A program made the position numbers and the translations under genes. Shown here piece by piece: positions 27,200 to 46,862 of a DNA stretch of 64,000 bases (position 1 is its first letter; each line of letters begins with the position of its first letter). This stretch comes from CAWBOV01 sp963790525 (GTDB taxonomy: Bacteria; Actinomycetota; Actinomycetes; Mycobacteriales; Jatrophihabitantaceae). The notes under the pieces were generated by a model. It was not told the origin of the DNA, made no database searches, and saw only the letters and a list, made by a program, of their open reading frames with translations. The stretch lies in NCBI GenBank assembly GCA_963790525.1, contig CAWBOV010000004.1, forward strand, positions 124,001 to 188,000, given 5' to 3'.

Positions 27200-28454
27200 G
27201 TGATCAGGCGCGGCACCAAGATCCAGTTGATCCTCTTCGTCATCCTGTCCCTGGTCGGCGTGACCTATGTCGGCAGCAAGTACGCCGGACTGAACGCCAT
27301 GATCTTCGGTCGCGGCGGGTGCACGATCAGCGCCGACTTCCCGGACTCCGGCGGCATCTTCTCCAACGCCGAGGTCACCTACCGCGGCATCGGGGTCGGG
27401 ACGGTGGGCCAGCTGCACCTGCTCGACGACGGCGTCCGCGTCGACCTGCACCTCAACAGCTGCACCCATCCCGAGGTTCCGGCGTCGGCCGTCGCGGTGG
27501 TCGCCGACCGGTCCGCGGTGGGGGAGCAGTACGTCGACCTGCAGCCGACGTCCTCGGCCGGGCCCTACCTGACCCAGGGCGCGGTCCTGCCGATGTCGCG
27601 CAACAAGATCCCGGTGGCCACACAGGTGCTCCTGACCAATCTGGACCGCCTGGTCAGCTCGGTGAACCCGGCCCAGCTCACCACCGTGATCACGGAGCTG
27701 GGGACCGCGTTCAACGAGCGGGGTCCGGACCTGCAGGCGGCTGCTCGACTCCGGCGACGAGCTGCTCACCAGCGCCGAGGCGGCCCTGCCCGAGACGATC
27801 AAGCTGATCGACTCCAGCAACACCGTGCTCAAGACCCAGCTCGACGAGGGGTCGGCCATCGCCTCCTGGTCGCGGAGCCTGCAGCTGCTCACCGCCCAGC
27901 TCAAGGCCAGCGACCCCGACCTGCGCTCCCTGCTGGCGACGGGTCCCCAGTCGCTCGGGGTGCTGACGACGTTCCTGCAGGACAACCGGTCCGACCTCAA
28001 CGTGCTGCTGTCCAACCTGGCCACCACCGGCGAGGTGATGCTGCAGCGCAAGGGCGACATCGAGCAGATCCTCATCGCCTACCCCGCAGTCGCCGCCGGG
28101 GGACTCACCGTCACCCAGGACGGCAACGCCCACTTCGGTTTCGTCGTCAACTTCGACGATCCGCCGCCGTGCGTGGCCGGGTACGGCGGCACCACCAAGC
28201 GCCAGCCCAGCGACACCACGCCCACCGCGCCCAACGTCGCCGCCCACTGCGCCGCACCCAGGGGCAGCGCGACCTCAGTGCGCGGCGCGCAGAACGCCCC
28301 CGGCGGCGACCCGGTCGACACCTCGGCCGCCGGGTACGTCCCGGCCTCCTCGCCCAGCGTCGCCCAGTCCGACACCCGCGACGTCTCGACCGAGGGGAAG
28401 GTCCTGGGCGACGCCGGCTGGCTGGCGCTCATGACCGACGGAGTCACCTCCTGA
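27200..28454 (+). CDS. mceF: Mce family protein MceF (one frameshift)
   Basis: Sixth Mce subunit, with GTG start, a basic N-terminus and an anchor (IQLILFVILSLVGVTYVGSKYAG) followed by the MCE domain (EVTYRGIGVGTVGQL). An extra G near 27738-27740 breaks the frame after GPDLQ; LLDSGDELLTSAEAALPE onward continues in the next frame to the stop at 28454. The 1,255-nt span is 418 codons plus one. The C-terminal tail is Ser/Pro/Thr-rich. Confidence 0.88.
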
Positions 28455-28499
28455 GCGTGAACTCGTTGAGCTACATGTGCTGATCAAAGGGGACTGCTC

Positions 28500-29024
28500 A
28501 TGAGTGCCGAGAACACGACGAACGCCCGCCGGCCGTGGCGGGCCACCATCGCGCTGGGGATCGTGGCCCTGCTGCTCGCGGTCGGCCTGGTGGGCCTGCT
28601 GGTGCAGCGGGCCTCGGCGTCCACCGGACTGGGTCTCAGCTCGCAGGAGAACCAGGTCCTCGACGCCGCCAAGCAGGGCTACGTGACCCTGCAGACGTTC
28701 CGGCTGAACTCCTTCGACAAGGACTTCAGCAACGCCCTCGGCGTGGTCAGCGGCTCGGCCAAGACCAACCTGCAGGACTCCAAGGCGAGCCTGCAGAGCA
28801 CCCTGAAGACCAACAAGACGAACGTCACGGCGTCGATCACCTCGGCCTCGATCGCCTCGCAGGCGGACGGGAAGTACCAGGTGCTGATCCTGGCCTCGCT
28901 CCAGAACCTGAACACCGCGGGCAAGATCGTGCAGACCCGGCCGAGCCCGGCACTGCTGACGATGGTCCACGAGCAGAACCTCTGGCTCATCGACGCCGTC
29001 AACCTGGTCGAGGTGACCTCATGA
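28500..29024 (+). CDS. Mce-associated membrane protein
   Basis: A 174-residue protein with one N-terminal membrane helix (ATIALGIVALLLAVGLVGLLV) and an extracytoplasmic domain resembling NTF2-like Mas proteins that accompany mce operons. ATG follows AAAGGGGA. It overlaps the next gene by 4 nt (ATGA). In mycobacteria such proteins stabilise or assist Mce complexes; that role is inferred from position and topology. Confidence 0.8.
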   Translation: MSAENTTNARRPWRATIALGIVALLLAVGLVGLLVQRASASTGLGLSSQENQVLDAAKQGYVTLQTFRLNSFDKDFSNALGVVSGSAKTNLQDSKASLQSTLKTNKTNVTASITSASIASQADGKYQVLILASLQNLNTAGKIVQTRPSPALLTMVHEQNLWLIDAVNLVEVTS

Positions 29025-30026
29025 CGCAGCTGCACGAACCCACGGCCGACACCGACACCACAGCCGACAAGGCGACACCGCCGACACCACAGCCGACGCC
29101 GTCGTGGCCGAGCCGGGCGAGCTCGTCGCCCGCACCCGCGGCCGGTGGCGCACGTCCGGCCGGAACCCGCCTGTCGCCCACCGCCCGGGCGCGCCGCGCG
29201 GGTGGGGCCGCCCGCCCACGCCCCGCGGCAGGCAAGGTCGCCGACCCGGACGAGCCCGCGGCCGCGCCGCCCGCGGACGGACCCACGCGCGACGCGGCGG
29301 CAGTCCGACACAGTGCCGTCCGACACAGCGCCGTCCGATACCGCGCCCGCCGATACCGCGCCGACCGATACCGCGCCGACCGGTACCGCGCCCGCCGATA
29401 CCGCGCCGCCGGTCCGCGCCGGCGCCGGGGCCCGGACCCGCGCGAAGACCCACGTGGTGCGGGTACCCGTCACGCGCTCGGCAGAAGCCCACGCGGACAG
29501 CGATGCGGGCGACACCGCGCCGACCCGGTCCAGCGGCCGCGTGCGGCGCTGGCTGCCGGTAGGTCTCGCCCTGATCCTCGTCCTGATCCTCGGAGGTGCC
29601 GATGTCCTCCTGGCCGCCACGCGCCCCTCGGCTGCTCCGTCGGCCTCGGCGCGCGCGCAACTGCTGGCCTCGGTCAAGACATCGACGGCCCTGGTCGTCT
29701 CCTACGACTACCGCCACCTCACCCAGGACGCGGCCACCGCGGAGAGTCACCTGACCGGTGCCTTCAAGACGCAGTACGCGACCGCGATGACCAAGACGGT
29801 CTCGCCCAAGGCGGTGGCCCAGAAAGCCGTCGTCGCCGGACAGGTGAGCTCGGCCGGCGTCGAGACCGTGTCCCGGGACGGACGCACCGCGACTCTGTTG
29901 GTGCTCGGTCAGCTGAACGTGACCAGCAGCAGCCAGACCACGGCCCGCTCGGACGTCTTCCGGGTCCGCGTGACGGTCCAGCGGGTGGGGACCGCGTGGC
30001 TGATCTCCAAGATCGACCTGCTCTGA
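29021..30026 (+). CDS. Second Mce-associated membrane protein with repeat-rich N-terminus (probable frameshift)
   Basis: About 334 residues if one extra base is removed (1,006 nt). The coupled ATG at 29021 begins MTQLHEPTADTDTT, in a different frame from the rest, so an insertion lies somewhere in the low-complexity stretch 29060-29300. The cytoplasmic N-terminus carries seven 5-residue repeats of the type SDTAP. A single membrane helix (WLPVGLALILVLILGGADVLLAA) precedes an NTF2-like outer domain ending TVQRVGTAWLISKIDLL. It closes the mce operon, 400 nt before rpoB. Confidence 0.72.
29304..29408 (+). repeat. 15-bp tandem repeat, seven copies
   Basis: Seven degenerate 15-bp units in the reading frame of the second Mas gene encode (S/A/T)DTAP pentapeptides, one of them TGTAP. 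The copies differ at few positions, which suggests recent expansion by slippage. Confidence 0.88.
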
Positions 30027-30425
30027 CCTCGCACCGACCCTGCTCGTGCACCGCTCGAACGATCGGTTGACGGGGCATTCTGTACCGGTTTGACAGCTGA
30101 TGCCCCGCACCGTTCGCCGTTCCGTGACCACGATGGTGCGAGTGATGCTTGACGTGGCGCCTGGGAAAGAGCAACCTGTCTGCGCGCGGCCACTCGAACT
30201 CTGAGGGGTGCCTAGCCATGCTCGCGAATCGGTGCTAGACTTTGTCGTTGCGCTGTCCTCTGCCATCCGTCCGGCCCGTTAAGGGTCTATTTCCCGCTGC
30301 CCGGGGTGTTGCCCCGGCGGGGCGCCGATCTCCGATCGGTCGCCCGTGGGTCCGGATTTCCGGGGGTTCGCGGCGCACGAACGGCACGCAGTATTCGTAT
30401 AGGTAAGTCCTCGGAAGGACGCATC
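30027..30425 (+). promoter_or_regulatory. rpoBC upstream region (399 nt without a gene)
   Basis: No coding gene is supported here. It holds TTGACA at 30090-30095, TTGACG at 30149-30154, and a -10-like TAGACT at 30236-30241. The last is the best -10 candidate for rpoB, about 190 nt before its start. Between them and the start are short GC hairpins (for example GCCCC/GGGGC at 30311-30323), then the ribosome-binding site GGAAGG at 30413-30418. Transcription start sites are not determinable from sequence alone. Confidence 0.4.
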
Positions 30426-33866
<3,441 letters not shown>

Positions 33867-33962
33867 GGATCGAGGCGGTCCGCACGGCAGCAGCCGGCCC
33901 GGACCGCCTCGACCCAGGCCAACCACATCAGCAGTAACGCTCTACCAAGAGAGTAGGAAATC

Positions 33963-37865
<3,903 letters not shown>

Positions 37866-37877
37866 TCCCCAGCTCGC

Positions 37878-37920
37878 ACCACAGCAGGCCGGTTCCCTCG
37901 GGGAGCCGGCCTGCTGTGGT
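37878..37920 (+). terminator. Terminator of rpoBC
   Basis: A 20-bp stem (37878-37897 with 37901-37920, one G-U pair) with a 3-nt loop, 12 nt behind rpoC. It is one of the longest hairpins in the window. Confidence 0.85.
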
Positions 37921-38026
37921 CTCCGGCGTCGCACCGCCGGCGAGGTCACGGCTCGGCACCAGATCGGCCGGTGCCCCGCCCGGGCTCTGGTGGAAGGCAG
38001 TCGCCTGTGCGACTATGAACCCGATC

Positions 38027-38040
38027 TGCTCATATGAGCA
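38027..38040. promoter_or_regulatory. Palindromic operator candidate upstream of the SorC-type regulator
   Basis: A perfect 14-bp palindrome, TGCTCATATGAGCA, lies 56 nt before the regulator's preferred start. SorC/DeoR-family regulators bind such dyads and commonly control their own gene. An ATG inside the palindrome (38034) could be an alternative start. Confidence 0.5.
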
Positions 38041-38096
38041 CGACGTCCCGCCCCCGCTCATGCGCACGGACGGAGCCGACGGAGGAGCCCGCACAG

Positions 38097-39116
38097 ATGC
38101 CCAAGCCCGTGCGTTCCGGACCGGCCGAGGCCGTCCTGGCAGCCCGGGCCGCGCGGATGTACTTCCTGGAGGACCGCTCCAAGATCGAGATCGGCCAGCA
38201 GCTCGGTGTCAGCCGGTTCCGGGTCGCCCGGCTGCTCGTGGCGGCGCGGGAGATGGGGCTGGTGCGCATCGAGATCGGCCTGCCCGGCACCCTGGACGTG
38301 GGGCTCTCGGCCGAACTGGCGTCGGCGTTCGAGCTGCGGCAGGCGTTCGTCTACGACTTCCCCGACGACAGCGACATCTCTCTGCGCCGCCGGCTGGGCG
38401 AGGCGGCGGGGGAGGCGCTGTCGGACCTCGCGACGCCCGAGGACGTGGTCGGGCTGGCGTGGTCGCGGTCGCTGACCGGCATGACCTACCGGATGACGGA
38501 GTTCCCGTCGTGCCCGATCGTCCAGATGACCGGTGCGCTGGCCCGGCCCGGTGGCGATGACCTGCTCGATCTCGTCCGCAAGGTGACGCAGGTCGGCGGT
38601 GGACCGTCCTACGGCTACTACGCGCCGATGATCGTCGACGACCGGCGCACCGCGGAGGTCATCCGGCGGACTCCGGACGTCCTCGCCGCGACGGCGATGC
38701 TGGCGTCGGTGACGATCGCCGTCGTGGGTATCGGGGCCTGGACCGCCGGACTGTCGAGCATCTTCGACGCGGTGTCCGAGCGCGACCAGCGGGCCGTGCG
38801 GGACGCGGGCGTGCGCGCCGAGGTCTCCGGGGTCTTCCTCGATTCGTCCGGAATCCCTTGTCCCAGCCCACTGGACAGCAGAATGATCGTGACATCGGCG
38901 GCACTGCTCACCCAGATCCCCACGGTGCTCGCGGTCGCCTATGACACGGCGAAGACCGAAGCCGTCTGGTCGGCCCTGAACGGAGGAGTGGTGAATGGCC
39001 TCATCACACATGCCAGCCTCGCTCGGGCCGTCCTCGACCTGCCGAGAACGGCCGGCGGACGCGCCGTGGCGCGAGCCCGGGTCGGTGGCGTGGACCGAGC
39101 AGCTGGCAGCGCCTGA
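38097..39116 (+). CDS. SorC-family sugar-binding transcriptional regulator
   Basis: A 339-residue regulator. The N-terminal helix-turn-helix is seen in RSKIEIGQQLGVSRFRVARLLVAAREMGLVRIEI. The C-terminal effector domain is of the SorC/CggR type, which binds phosphorylated sugars. ATG 38097 is preferred because GGAGGAG lies 9 nt upstream; an in-frame ATG at 38034 falls inside a palindrome. The 3' end overlaps the kinase gene by up to 122 nt. No sugar-transport operon is next to it, so its target is unclear beyond likely autoregulation. Confidence 0.82.
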   Translation: MPKPVRSGPAEAVLAARAARMYFLEDRSKIEIGQQLGVSRFRVARLLVAAREMGLVRIEIGLPGTLDVGLSAELASAFELRQAFVYDFPDDSDISLRRRLGEAAGEALSDLATPEDVVGLAWSRSLTGMTYRMTEFPSCPIVQMTGALARPGGDDLLDLVRKVTQVGGGPSYGYYAPMIVDDRRTAEVIRRTPDVLAATAMLASVTIAVVGIGAWTAGLSSIFDAVSERDQRAVRDAGVRAEVSGVFLDSSGIPCPSPLDSRMIVTSAALLTQIPTVLAVAYDTAKTEAVWSALNGGVVNGLITHASLARAVLDLPRTAGGRAVARARVGGVDRAAGSA

Positions 39117-39885
39117 GCCGGCCCAGCGCGGCGGGGTCGCCAACCGTGGCCGGGTCTTCCGTGTCGGGGACACCGTGCTGCGCCCCGTCGCCCCGGCCCG
39201 TACGGCGACCCATGCCGTCCTGACCCATCTGTGCGAGGTCGGCTTCACCGGCGCCCCGCGGCTGATCGCGGCCGGTGCTGATTCGGAGGTGCTGTCCTGG
39301 ATCGAGGGCCGGGCGGCCACGGCGCCGCTGCCGGACTGGGCACTGGGCGACACCAGCCTGGTCAGCGTCGCCGAGTTGATCCGGGCCTTCCACCAGGCCG
39401 TCGCGCCCTTCGACCCGTCCGGTCACTCCTGGCCCGAGCAGCGCGTTCCCGCCGGCTTCACCGAGGGCACGGTCGGGCACAACGATCTCCATCCGGGGAA
39501 CATGGTCTTCTCCGGGGATCGGGCCGTGGGGATCATCGACTTCGACCTGGCCGGCCCCGGCGGCGTGATCTGGGACGTCGCCACCGCGGCCCGCTCCTGG
39601 TGCCCGCTGATCGCCGACGAGGACATCGAGGAGATCCTGAGCGATCGCCGGATCGAGCGGTTCGCCCTCTTCCTGGAGGCCTACGGGCTGAGTCGTGCCG
39701 ATCGGGCGCGGGTCGTCGAGGCGCTGGTCCCGAACCACGACTGGACCTACCGCATCGTCACCGACTCGGCCGCCGCCGGGCACTCGGGCTTCCGCAACTA
39801 CTGGTTCAGCGTGTCCGGCCGGGCCGACCGCGCCCGTGACTGGACCGTGCGCCACCAGCGGGAGCTGTACGCCGCCGTCCGCTGA
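38995..39885 (+). CDS. APH-like phosphotransferase
   Basis: Up to 296 residues, of the aminoglycoside/choline kinase fold. The catalytic loop reads GHNDLHPGNMVF and the metal-binding motif is IIDFDLAG. The N-terminal lobe is short. It could phosphorylate a small molecule such as an antibiotic, choline or sugar; nothing here identifies the substrate. The longest frame starts at 38995, within the regulator gene; GTG 39085 would shrink the overlap to about 32 nt. The overlap implies co-expression with the regulator. Confidence 0.78.
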   Translation: MASSHMPASLGPSSTCRERPADAPWREPGSVAWTEQLAAPEPAQRGGVANRGRVFRVGDTVLRPVAPARTATHAVLTHLCEVGFTGAPRLIAAGADSEVLSWIEGRAATAPLPDWALGDTSLVSVAELIRAFHQAVAPFDPSGHSWPEQRVPAGFTEGTVGHNDLHPGNMVFSGDRAVGIIDFDLAGPGGVIWDVATAARSWCPLIADEDIEEILSDRRIERFALFLEAYGLSRADRARVVEALVPNHDWTYRIVTDSAAAGHSGFRNYWFSVSGRADRARDWTVRHQRELYAAVR

Positions 39886-40157
39886 ACGGATTTGGCCATC
39901 CAGGCTGCCACGAGTATCGTTTCCAGAGGTCCGGAACGATCTCGGACTACACGTGTGCCCGCGATTGTGCGGACCCGGTACGCCGGGGCCGTTGACGGGC
40001 GGTACACCACCTCACCATCCAGGTCGAGATTTCTTCGGTCTGGCCTGTGGAATGGGCGCGACACGCCCGACCGCGGGTACCGGTGAAGACAACAGCAAAG
40101 CCGACGAAGTTCGCCCGATCTCGGGGCGCCGCAGACGATGAGGAGATTGCAGGCCGC

Positions 40158-40532
40158 ATGCCTACGATCCAGCAGTTGGTCCGTAAGGGCCGGCAAGACA
40201 AGGTCACCAAGACCAAGACACCGGCGCTGAAGAGTTCGCCCCAGCGACGCGGTGTCTGCACCCGCGTCTACACGACCACGCCCAAGAAGCCGAACTCCGC
40301 GCTGCGCAAGGTCGCCCGCGTTCGGCTCAGCAGTGGCGTCGAGGTCACCGCGTACATCCCGGGTGTCGGTCACAACCTCCAGGAGCACTCGATCGTGCTC
40401 GTGCGTGGTGGCCGGGTGAAGGACCTGCCCGGTGTCCGATACAAGATCATTCGCGGTTCGCTGGACACCCAGGGTGTCCGCAACCGCAAGCAGGCGCGGA
40501 GCAAGTACGGCGCGAAGAAGGAGAAGAGCTAA
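40158..40532 (+). CDS. rpsL: 30S ribosomal protein S12
   Basis: A 124-residue S12, a decoding-centre protein. Lys43 (TTTPKKPNSAL) and Lys88 (GGRVKDLPGVRY) are both present, the streptomycin-sensitive state. PTIQQLVRKGR is the standard start after Met. It is preceded by a 272-nt gap with no gene, which contains a TTGACG hexamer at 39992-39997 but no convincing -10. It overlaps rpsG by one base. Confidence 0.97.
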   Translation: MPTIQQLVRKGRQDKVTKTKTPALKSSPQRRGVCTRVYTTTPKKPNSALRKVARVRLSSGVEVTAYIPGVGHNLQEHSIVLVRGGRVKDLPGVRYKIIRGSLDTQGVRNRKQARSKYGAKKEKS

Positions 40533-41002
40533 TGCCACGCAAGGGACCCGCACCGCGCCGGCCGCTCGTCGTCGACCCGGTCTACACCTCACCGCTGGTC
40601 ACCCAGTTGGTGAACAAGGTGCTCCTGGGCGGCAAGCGCTCGCTCGCCGAACGGATCGTCTACGGCGCCCTCGAGGGATGCCGCGACAAGACCGGCGGCG
40701 ACCCGGTGATCACGCTCAAGCGCGCGCTGGACAACGTCAAGCCCACGCTCGAGGTCCGCAGCCGCCGCGTCGGTGGCGCGACCTACCAGGTGCCCGTCGA
40801 GGTGCGCGCCGGTCGCAGCACCACGCTGGCCCTGCGCTGGTTGGTCAGCTACTCGCGGCAGCGCCGTGAGAAGACCATGACCGAGCGCCTGATGAACGAG
40901 CTGCTCGACGCCAGCAACGGCCTCGGCGCGAGCGTCAAGCGCCGCGAGGACATGCACAAGATGGCCGAGTCGAACAAGGCCTTCGCGCACTACCGCTGGT
41001 AA
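40532..41002 (+). CDS. rpsG: 30S ribosomal protein S7
   Basis: A 156-residue S7, which nucleates assembly of the 30S head and lines the E site. MPRKGPAPRRPLVVDPVY opens the protein; GGATYQVPVEVRAGRSTTLALRWL is the conserved rRNA-binding section. The ATG shares its first base with the rpsL stop (TAATG), so translation is coupled. Confidence 0.97.
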   Translation: MPRKGPAPRRPLVVDPVYTSPLVTQLVNKVLLGGKRSLAERIVYGALEGCRDKTGGDPVITLKRALDNVKPTLEVRSRRVGGATYQVPVEVRAGRSTTLALRWLVSYSRQRREKTMTERLMNELLDASNGLGASVKRREDMHKMAESNKAFAHYRW

Positions 41003-41068
41003 CCCCGGCACCGCACGACCCACCGCCGCGCCACAAGCGCACCGCACTACAGAGACAGAGAAGGAACG

Positions 41069-43170
<2,102 letters not shown>

Positions 43171-43271
43171 CTCCAGCGCACCACCCGCACGACCGAGAAC
43201 TTAAAGACACAGACAGTCAAGACAGCCGGACCACTGAGGACCGGCACCGCCAAGAAGGAAAGGGACCCACA

Positions 43272-44465
<1,194 letters not shown>

Positions 44466-44477
44466 GGCAGACCGGAT

Positions 44478-44517
44478 CGCGCCGGCGGACCCGACCAGTT
44501 CGGGTCTGACCGGCGCG
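44478..44517 (+). terminator. Hairpin behind tuf
   Basis: An interrupted stem: an outer 8 bp (44478-44485 with 44510-44517) and an inner 5 bp GACCC/GGGTC (44488-44492 with 44502-44506). No T-run. It probably separates the str genes from the S10 cluster. Confidence 0.6.
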
Positions 44518-44688
44518 GCTGCGGCCCGCACAACTCGACAGCTCACTCCGGTGGGCCGGTCGATGAACAGCTGCACGACCGCCTTGAGCCAGCCACCTGG
44601 CTTGCAGGCTTGAACCTGAGAACTGCTCAACAGAGTGTGTGCTTGCCAGGCGAGCACCGATGAACACAAGAGGGACGAGGAAGCCAGC

Positions 44689-44994
44689 ATGGCGGGACAG
44701 AAGATCCGCATCCGGCTCAAGGCCTACGACCACGAGGCGATCGACGCCAGCGCGCGCAAGATCGTCGAGACGGTCACCCGCACGGGTGCCCGTGTGGTCG
44801 GTCCGGTGCCGCTGCCGACGGAGAAGAACGTGTACTGCGTCATCCGTTCGCCGCACAAGTACAAGGACAGCCGCGAGCACTTCGAGATGCGCACGCACAA
44901 GCGGCTCATCGACATCCTCGACCCGACGCCGAAGACAGTGGATGCGCTCATGCGCATCGATCTGCCGGCCAGCGTCGACGTCAACATCCAGTAA
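44689..44994 (+). CDS. rpsJ: 30S ribosomal protein S10
   Basis: A 101-residue S10, also known as NusE for its role in antitermination. MAGQKIRIRLKAYDHEAIDASARKI opens it and RTHKRLIDILDPTPKTVDALMRIDLPASVDVNI closes it. ATG 44689 follows GAGGAAG. First gene of the S10 cluster; 28 nt before rplC. Confidence 0.97.
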   Translation: MAGQKIRIRLKAYDHEAIDASARKIVETVTRTGARVVGPVPLPTEKNVYCVIRSPHKYKDSREHFEMRTHKRLIDILDPTPKTVDALMRIDLPASVDVNIQ

Positions 44995-45022
44995 ACCCAC
45001 CGGAACAGCGAGATCACCACTA

Positions 45023-45667
45023 ATGGCTAAGCAGATACAGGGAGTGCTGGGCGAGAAGCTCGGCATGACCCAGGTCTTCGACGAGAACAACCGGATCGTT
45101 CCGGTGACCGTCGTCAAGGCCGGTCCGTGCGTCGTTACGCAGATCAGGACCGAGGAGAAGGACGGCTACAAGGCTGTCCAGCTCGCGTACGGCCAGATCG
45201 ACCCGCGCAAGGTGAACAAGCCGGATGCCGGTCACTTCAAGGCAGCCGGGGTCACCCCGCGCCGCCATGTCATCGAGTTGCGCACCGACGCGACCGAGGG
45301 CTACGAGGTCGGCCAGGAGCTGGGCGTGGACGTCTTCGCCGAGGGCGCCGAGGTCGACGTGACCGGGACGACCAAGGGCAAGGGCACCGCGGGCGTGATG
45401 AAGCGCCACGGGTTCAAGGGCCTGGGCGCCGGTCACGGCGTGCAGCGCAAGCACCGCTCGCCCGGCTCGATCGGTGGCTGTGCCACCCCGGGTCGCGTGT
45501 TCAAGGGCATGCGCATGGCCGGCCGGATGGGCCACGTGCAGCAGACGACGCTGAGCCTGACGGTTCAGAAGGTCGACACCGAGCGCGGGCTGCTGCTCAT
45601 CAAGGGCGCCATCCCCGGTCCCCAGGGCTCCATCGTCCTCGTCCGCACCGCAGTGAAGGGGGCGTAG
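45023..45667 (+). CDS. rplC: 50S ribosomal protein L3
   Basis: A 214-residue L3, an early assembly protein near the peptidyl-transferase centre. GVLGEKLGMTQVFDE opens the barrel, and the loop GHGVQRKHRSPGSIGGCATPGRVFKGMRMAGRMG reaches the active site. Ends 4 nt before rplD. Confidence 0.97.
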   Translation: MAKQIQGVLGEKLGMTQVFDENNRIVPVTVVKAGPCVVTQIRTEEKDGYKAVQLAYGQIDPRKVNKPDAGHFKAAGVTPRRHVIELRTDATEGYEVGQELGVDVFAEGAEVDVTGTTKGKGTAGVMKRHGFKGLGAGHGVQRKHRSPGSIGGCATPGRVFKGMRMAGRMGHVQQTTLSLTVQKVDTERGLLLIKGAIPGPQGSIVLVRTAVKGA

Positions 45668-45671
45668 CACG

Positions 45672-46523
45672 ATGTCGCTGTCCATCAAGATCCAGAACCC
45701 GGTCGGCGGGGAAGCCGCGACCGGTTCGGTCCAGCTGCCCGCGGAGCTCTTCGACGTGCAGGCCAACATCGCCCTGATCCACCAGGTCGTCGTCGCCCAG
45801 CTGGCTGCCGCCCGCCAGGGCACCGCGTCGACCAAGACGCGGGCCGAGGTCCGCGGTGGTGGCCGCAAGCCGTATCGCCAGAAGGGGACCGGCCGCGCCC
45901 GTCAGGGCTCGACCCGCGCACCGCAGTTCGCCGGCGGTGGCGTCGTGCACGGCCCGCAGCCGCGCAGCTACGCCCAGCGCACCCCCAAGAAGATGATCGC
46001 CGCCGCGCTCCGCGGTGCGCTGTCGGACCGGGCCCGCAACGGCCGCATCCACGTGGTGTCCTCGCTCGTCGCCGGCGATCAGCCGAGCACGCGCGGTGCC
46101 GCCGAGTCGCTGGCGTCCATCAGCGAGGCCAAGAACCTGCTGGTCGTCGTCGGCCGGCAGGACGAGGTCAGCTGGAAGAGCCTGCGCAACGTGCCTGCCG
46201 TGCACGTGCTCGAGCCCGGCCAGCTCAACACCTACGACGTGCTCGTCAGCGACGACGTCGTCTTCACCCAGGACGCGCTGGCGCAGTTCGTCGCCGCGCG
46301 TGCCGCGGGTGCGGAACTGACGATCGTCGAGGACGCCGCTCCTCCGGCCAAGGTCGCCACCAAGAAGGCCGCCAAGGCCGCACCGGTGGCGAAGCCGGTC
46401 GAGGACACGGTGGCGAAGCCGGTCGAGGACACGGTGGCGAAGCCGGTCGAGGACACGGTCGCTGACCCGAAGCCGGTCGAGGCCGACGAGGTCATCGTCG
46501 AGCAGGAAGAGGATGAGAGCTGA
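45672..46523 (+). CDS. rplD: 50S ribosomal protein L4, with repeat-built acidic tail
   Basis: A 283-residue L4; the usual protein is 200-225 residues. The conserved body includes the exit-tunnel loop (TKTRAEVRGGGRKPYRQKGTGRARQG). From residue ~225 an extra tail follows: a Lys/Ala stretch, three near-identical octapeptides (KPVEDTVA type) encoded by a 24-bp repeat, then an acidic end. Regulation of the S10 operon by L4, known from E. coli, is not testable here. The stop overlaps the rplW start by one base. Confidence 0.95.
   Translation: MSLSIKIQNPVGGEAATGSVQLPAELFDVQANIALIHQVVVAQLAAARQGTASTKTRAEVRGGGRKPYRQKGTGRARQGSTRAPQFAGGGVVHGPQPRSYAQRTPKKMIAAALRGALSDRARNGRIHVVSSLVAGDQPSTRGAAESLASISEAKNLLVVVGRQDEVSWKSLRNVPAVHVLEPGQLNTYDVLVSDDVVFTQDALAQFVAARAAGAELTIVEDAAPPAKVATKKAAKAAPVAKPVEDTVAKPVEDTVAKPVEDTVADPKPVEADEVIVEQEEDES
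46392..46463 (+). repeat. 24-bp tandem repeat in rplD
   Basis: Three consecutive 24-bp units (46392-46415, 46416-46439, 46440-46463); the first two are identical and the third varies at its end. They encode KPVEDTVA, KPVEDTVA and KPVEDTVA-like copies in the L4 tail. Confidence 0.92.
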
Positions 46524-46810
46524 TGTTTGACGATCACCGCGACGTACTGCTCGCCCCGGTCATCTCCGAGAAGAGCTACGGACTGCTGGACCAGAACAAG
46601 TACACGTTCGACGTGCACCCCCTGGCCAACAAGACCCAGATCAAGATCGCGGTCGAGAAGGTGTTCAACGTCAAGGTTCTCGACGTGAACACCCTCAACC
46701 GGGCGGGCAAGCGCAAGCGCACCCGCTTCGGTTACGGCCAGCGCAAGAGCGTCAAGCGCGCGATCGTCACCGTCCGCGAGGGCGACCGCATCGACGTGTT
46801 CGGCGCGTGA
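46523..46810 (+). CDS. rplW: 50S ribosomal protein L23
   Basis: A 95-residue L23, located at the tunnel exit where it binds trigger factor and SRP. Conserved APVISEKSYGLLDQNKYTF and GRKSVKRA-type motifs are visible (here GQRKSVKRAIVTV). The ATG overlaps the rplD stop. Confidence 0.96.
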   Translation: MFDDHRDVLLAPVISEKSYGLLDQNKYTFDVHPLANKTQIKIAVEKVFNVKVLDVNTLNRAGKRKRTRFGYGQRKSVKRAIVTVREGDRIDVFGA

Positions 46811-46862
46811 TCGAGATGCGCGAACTCGAGACGCAGAGCACCACCGAGGAGATCAAGTAGCC

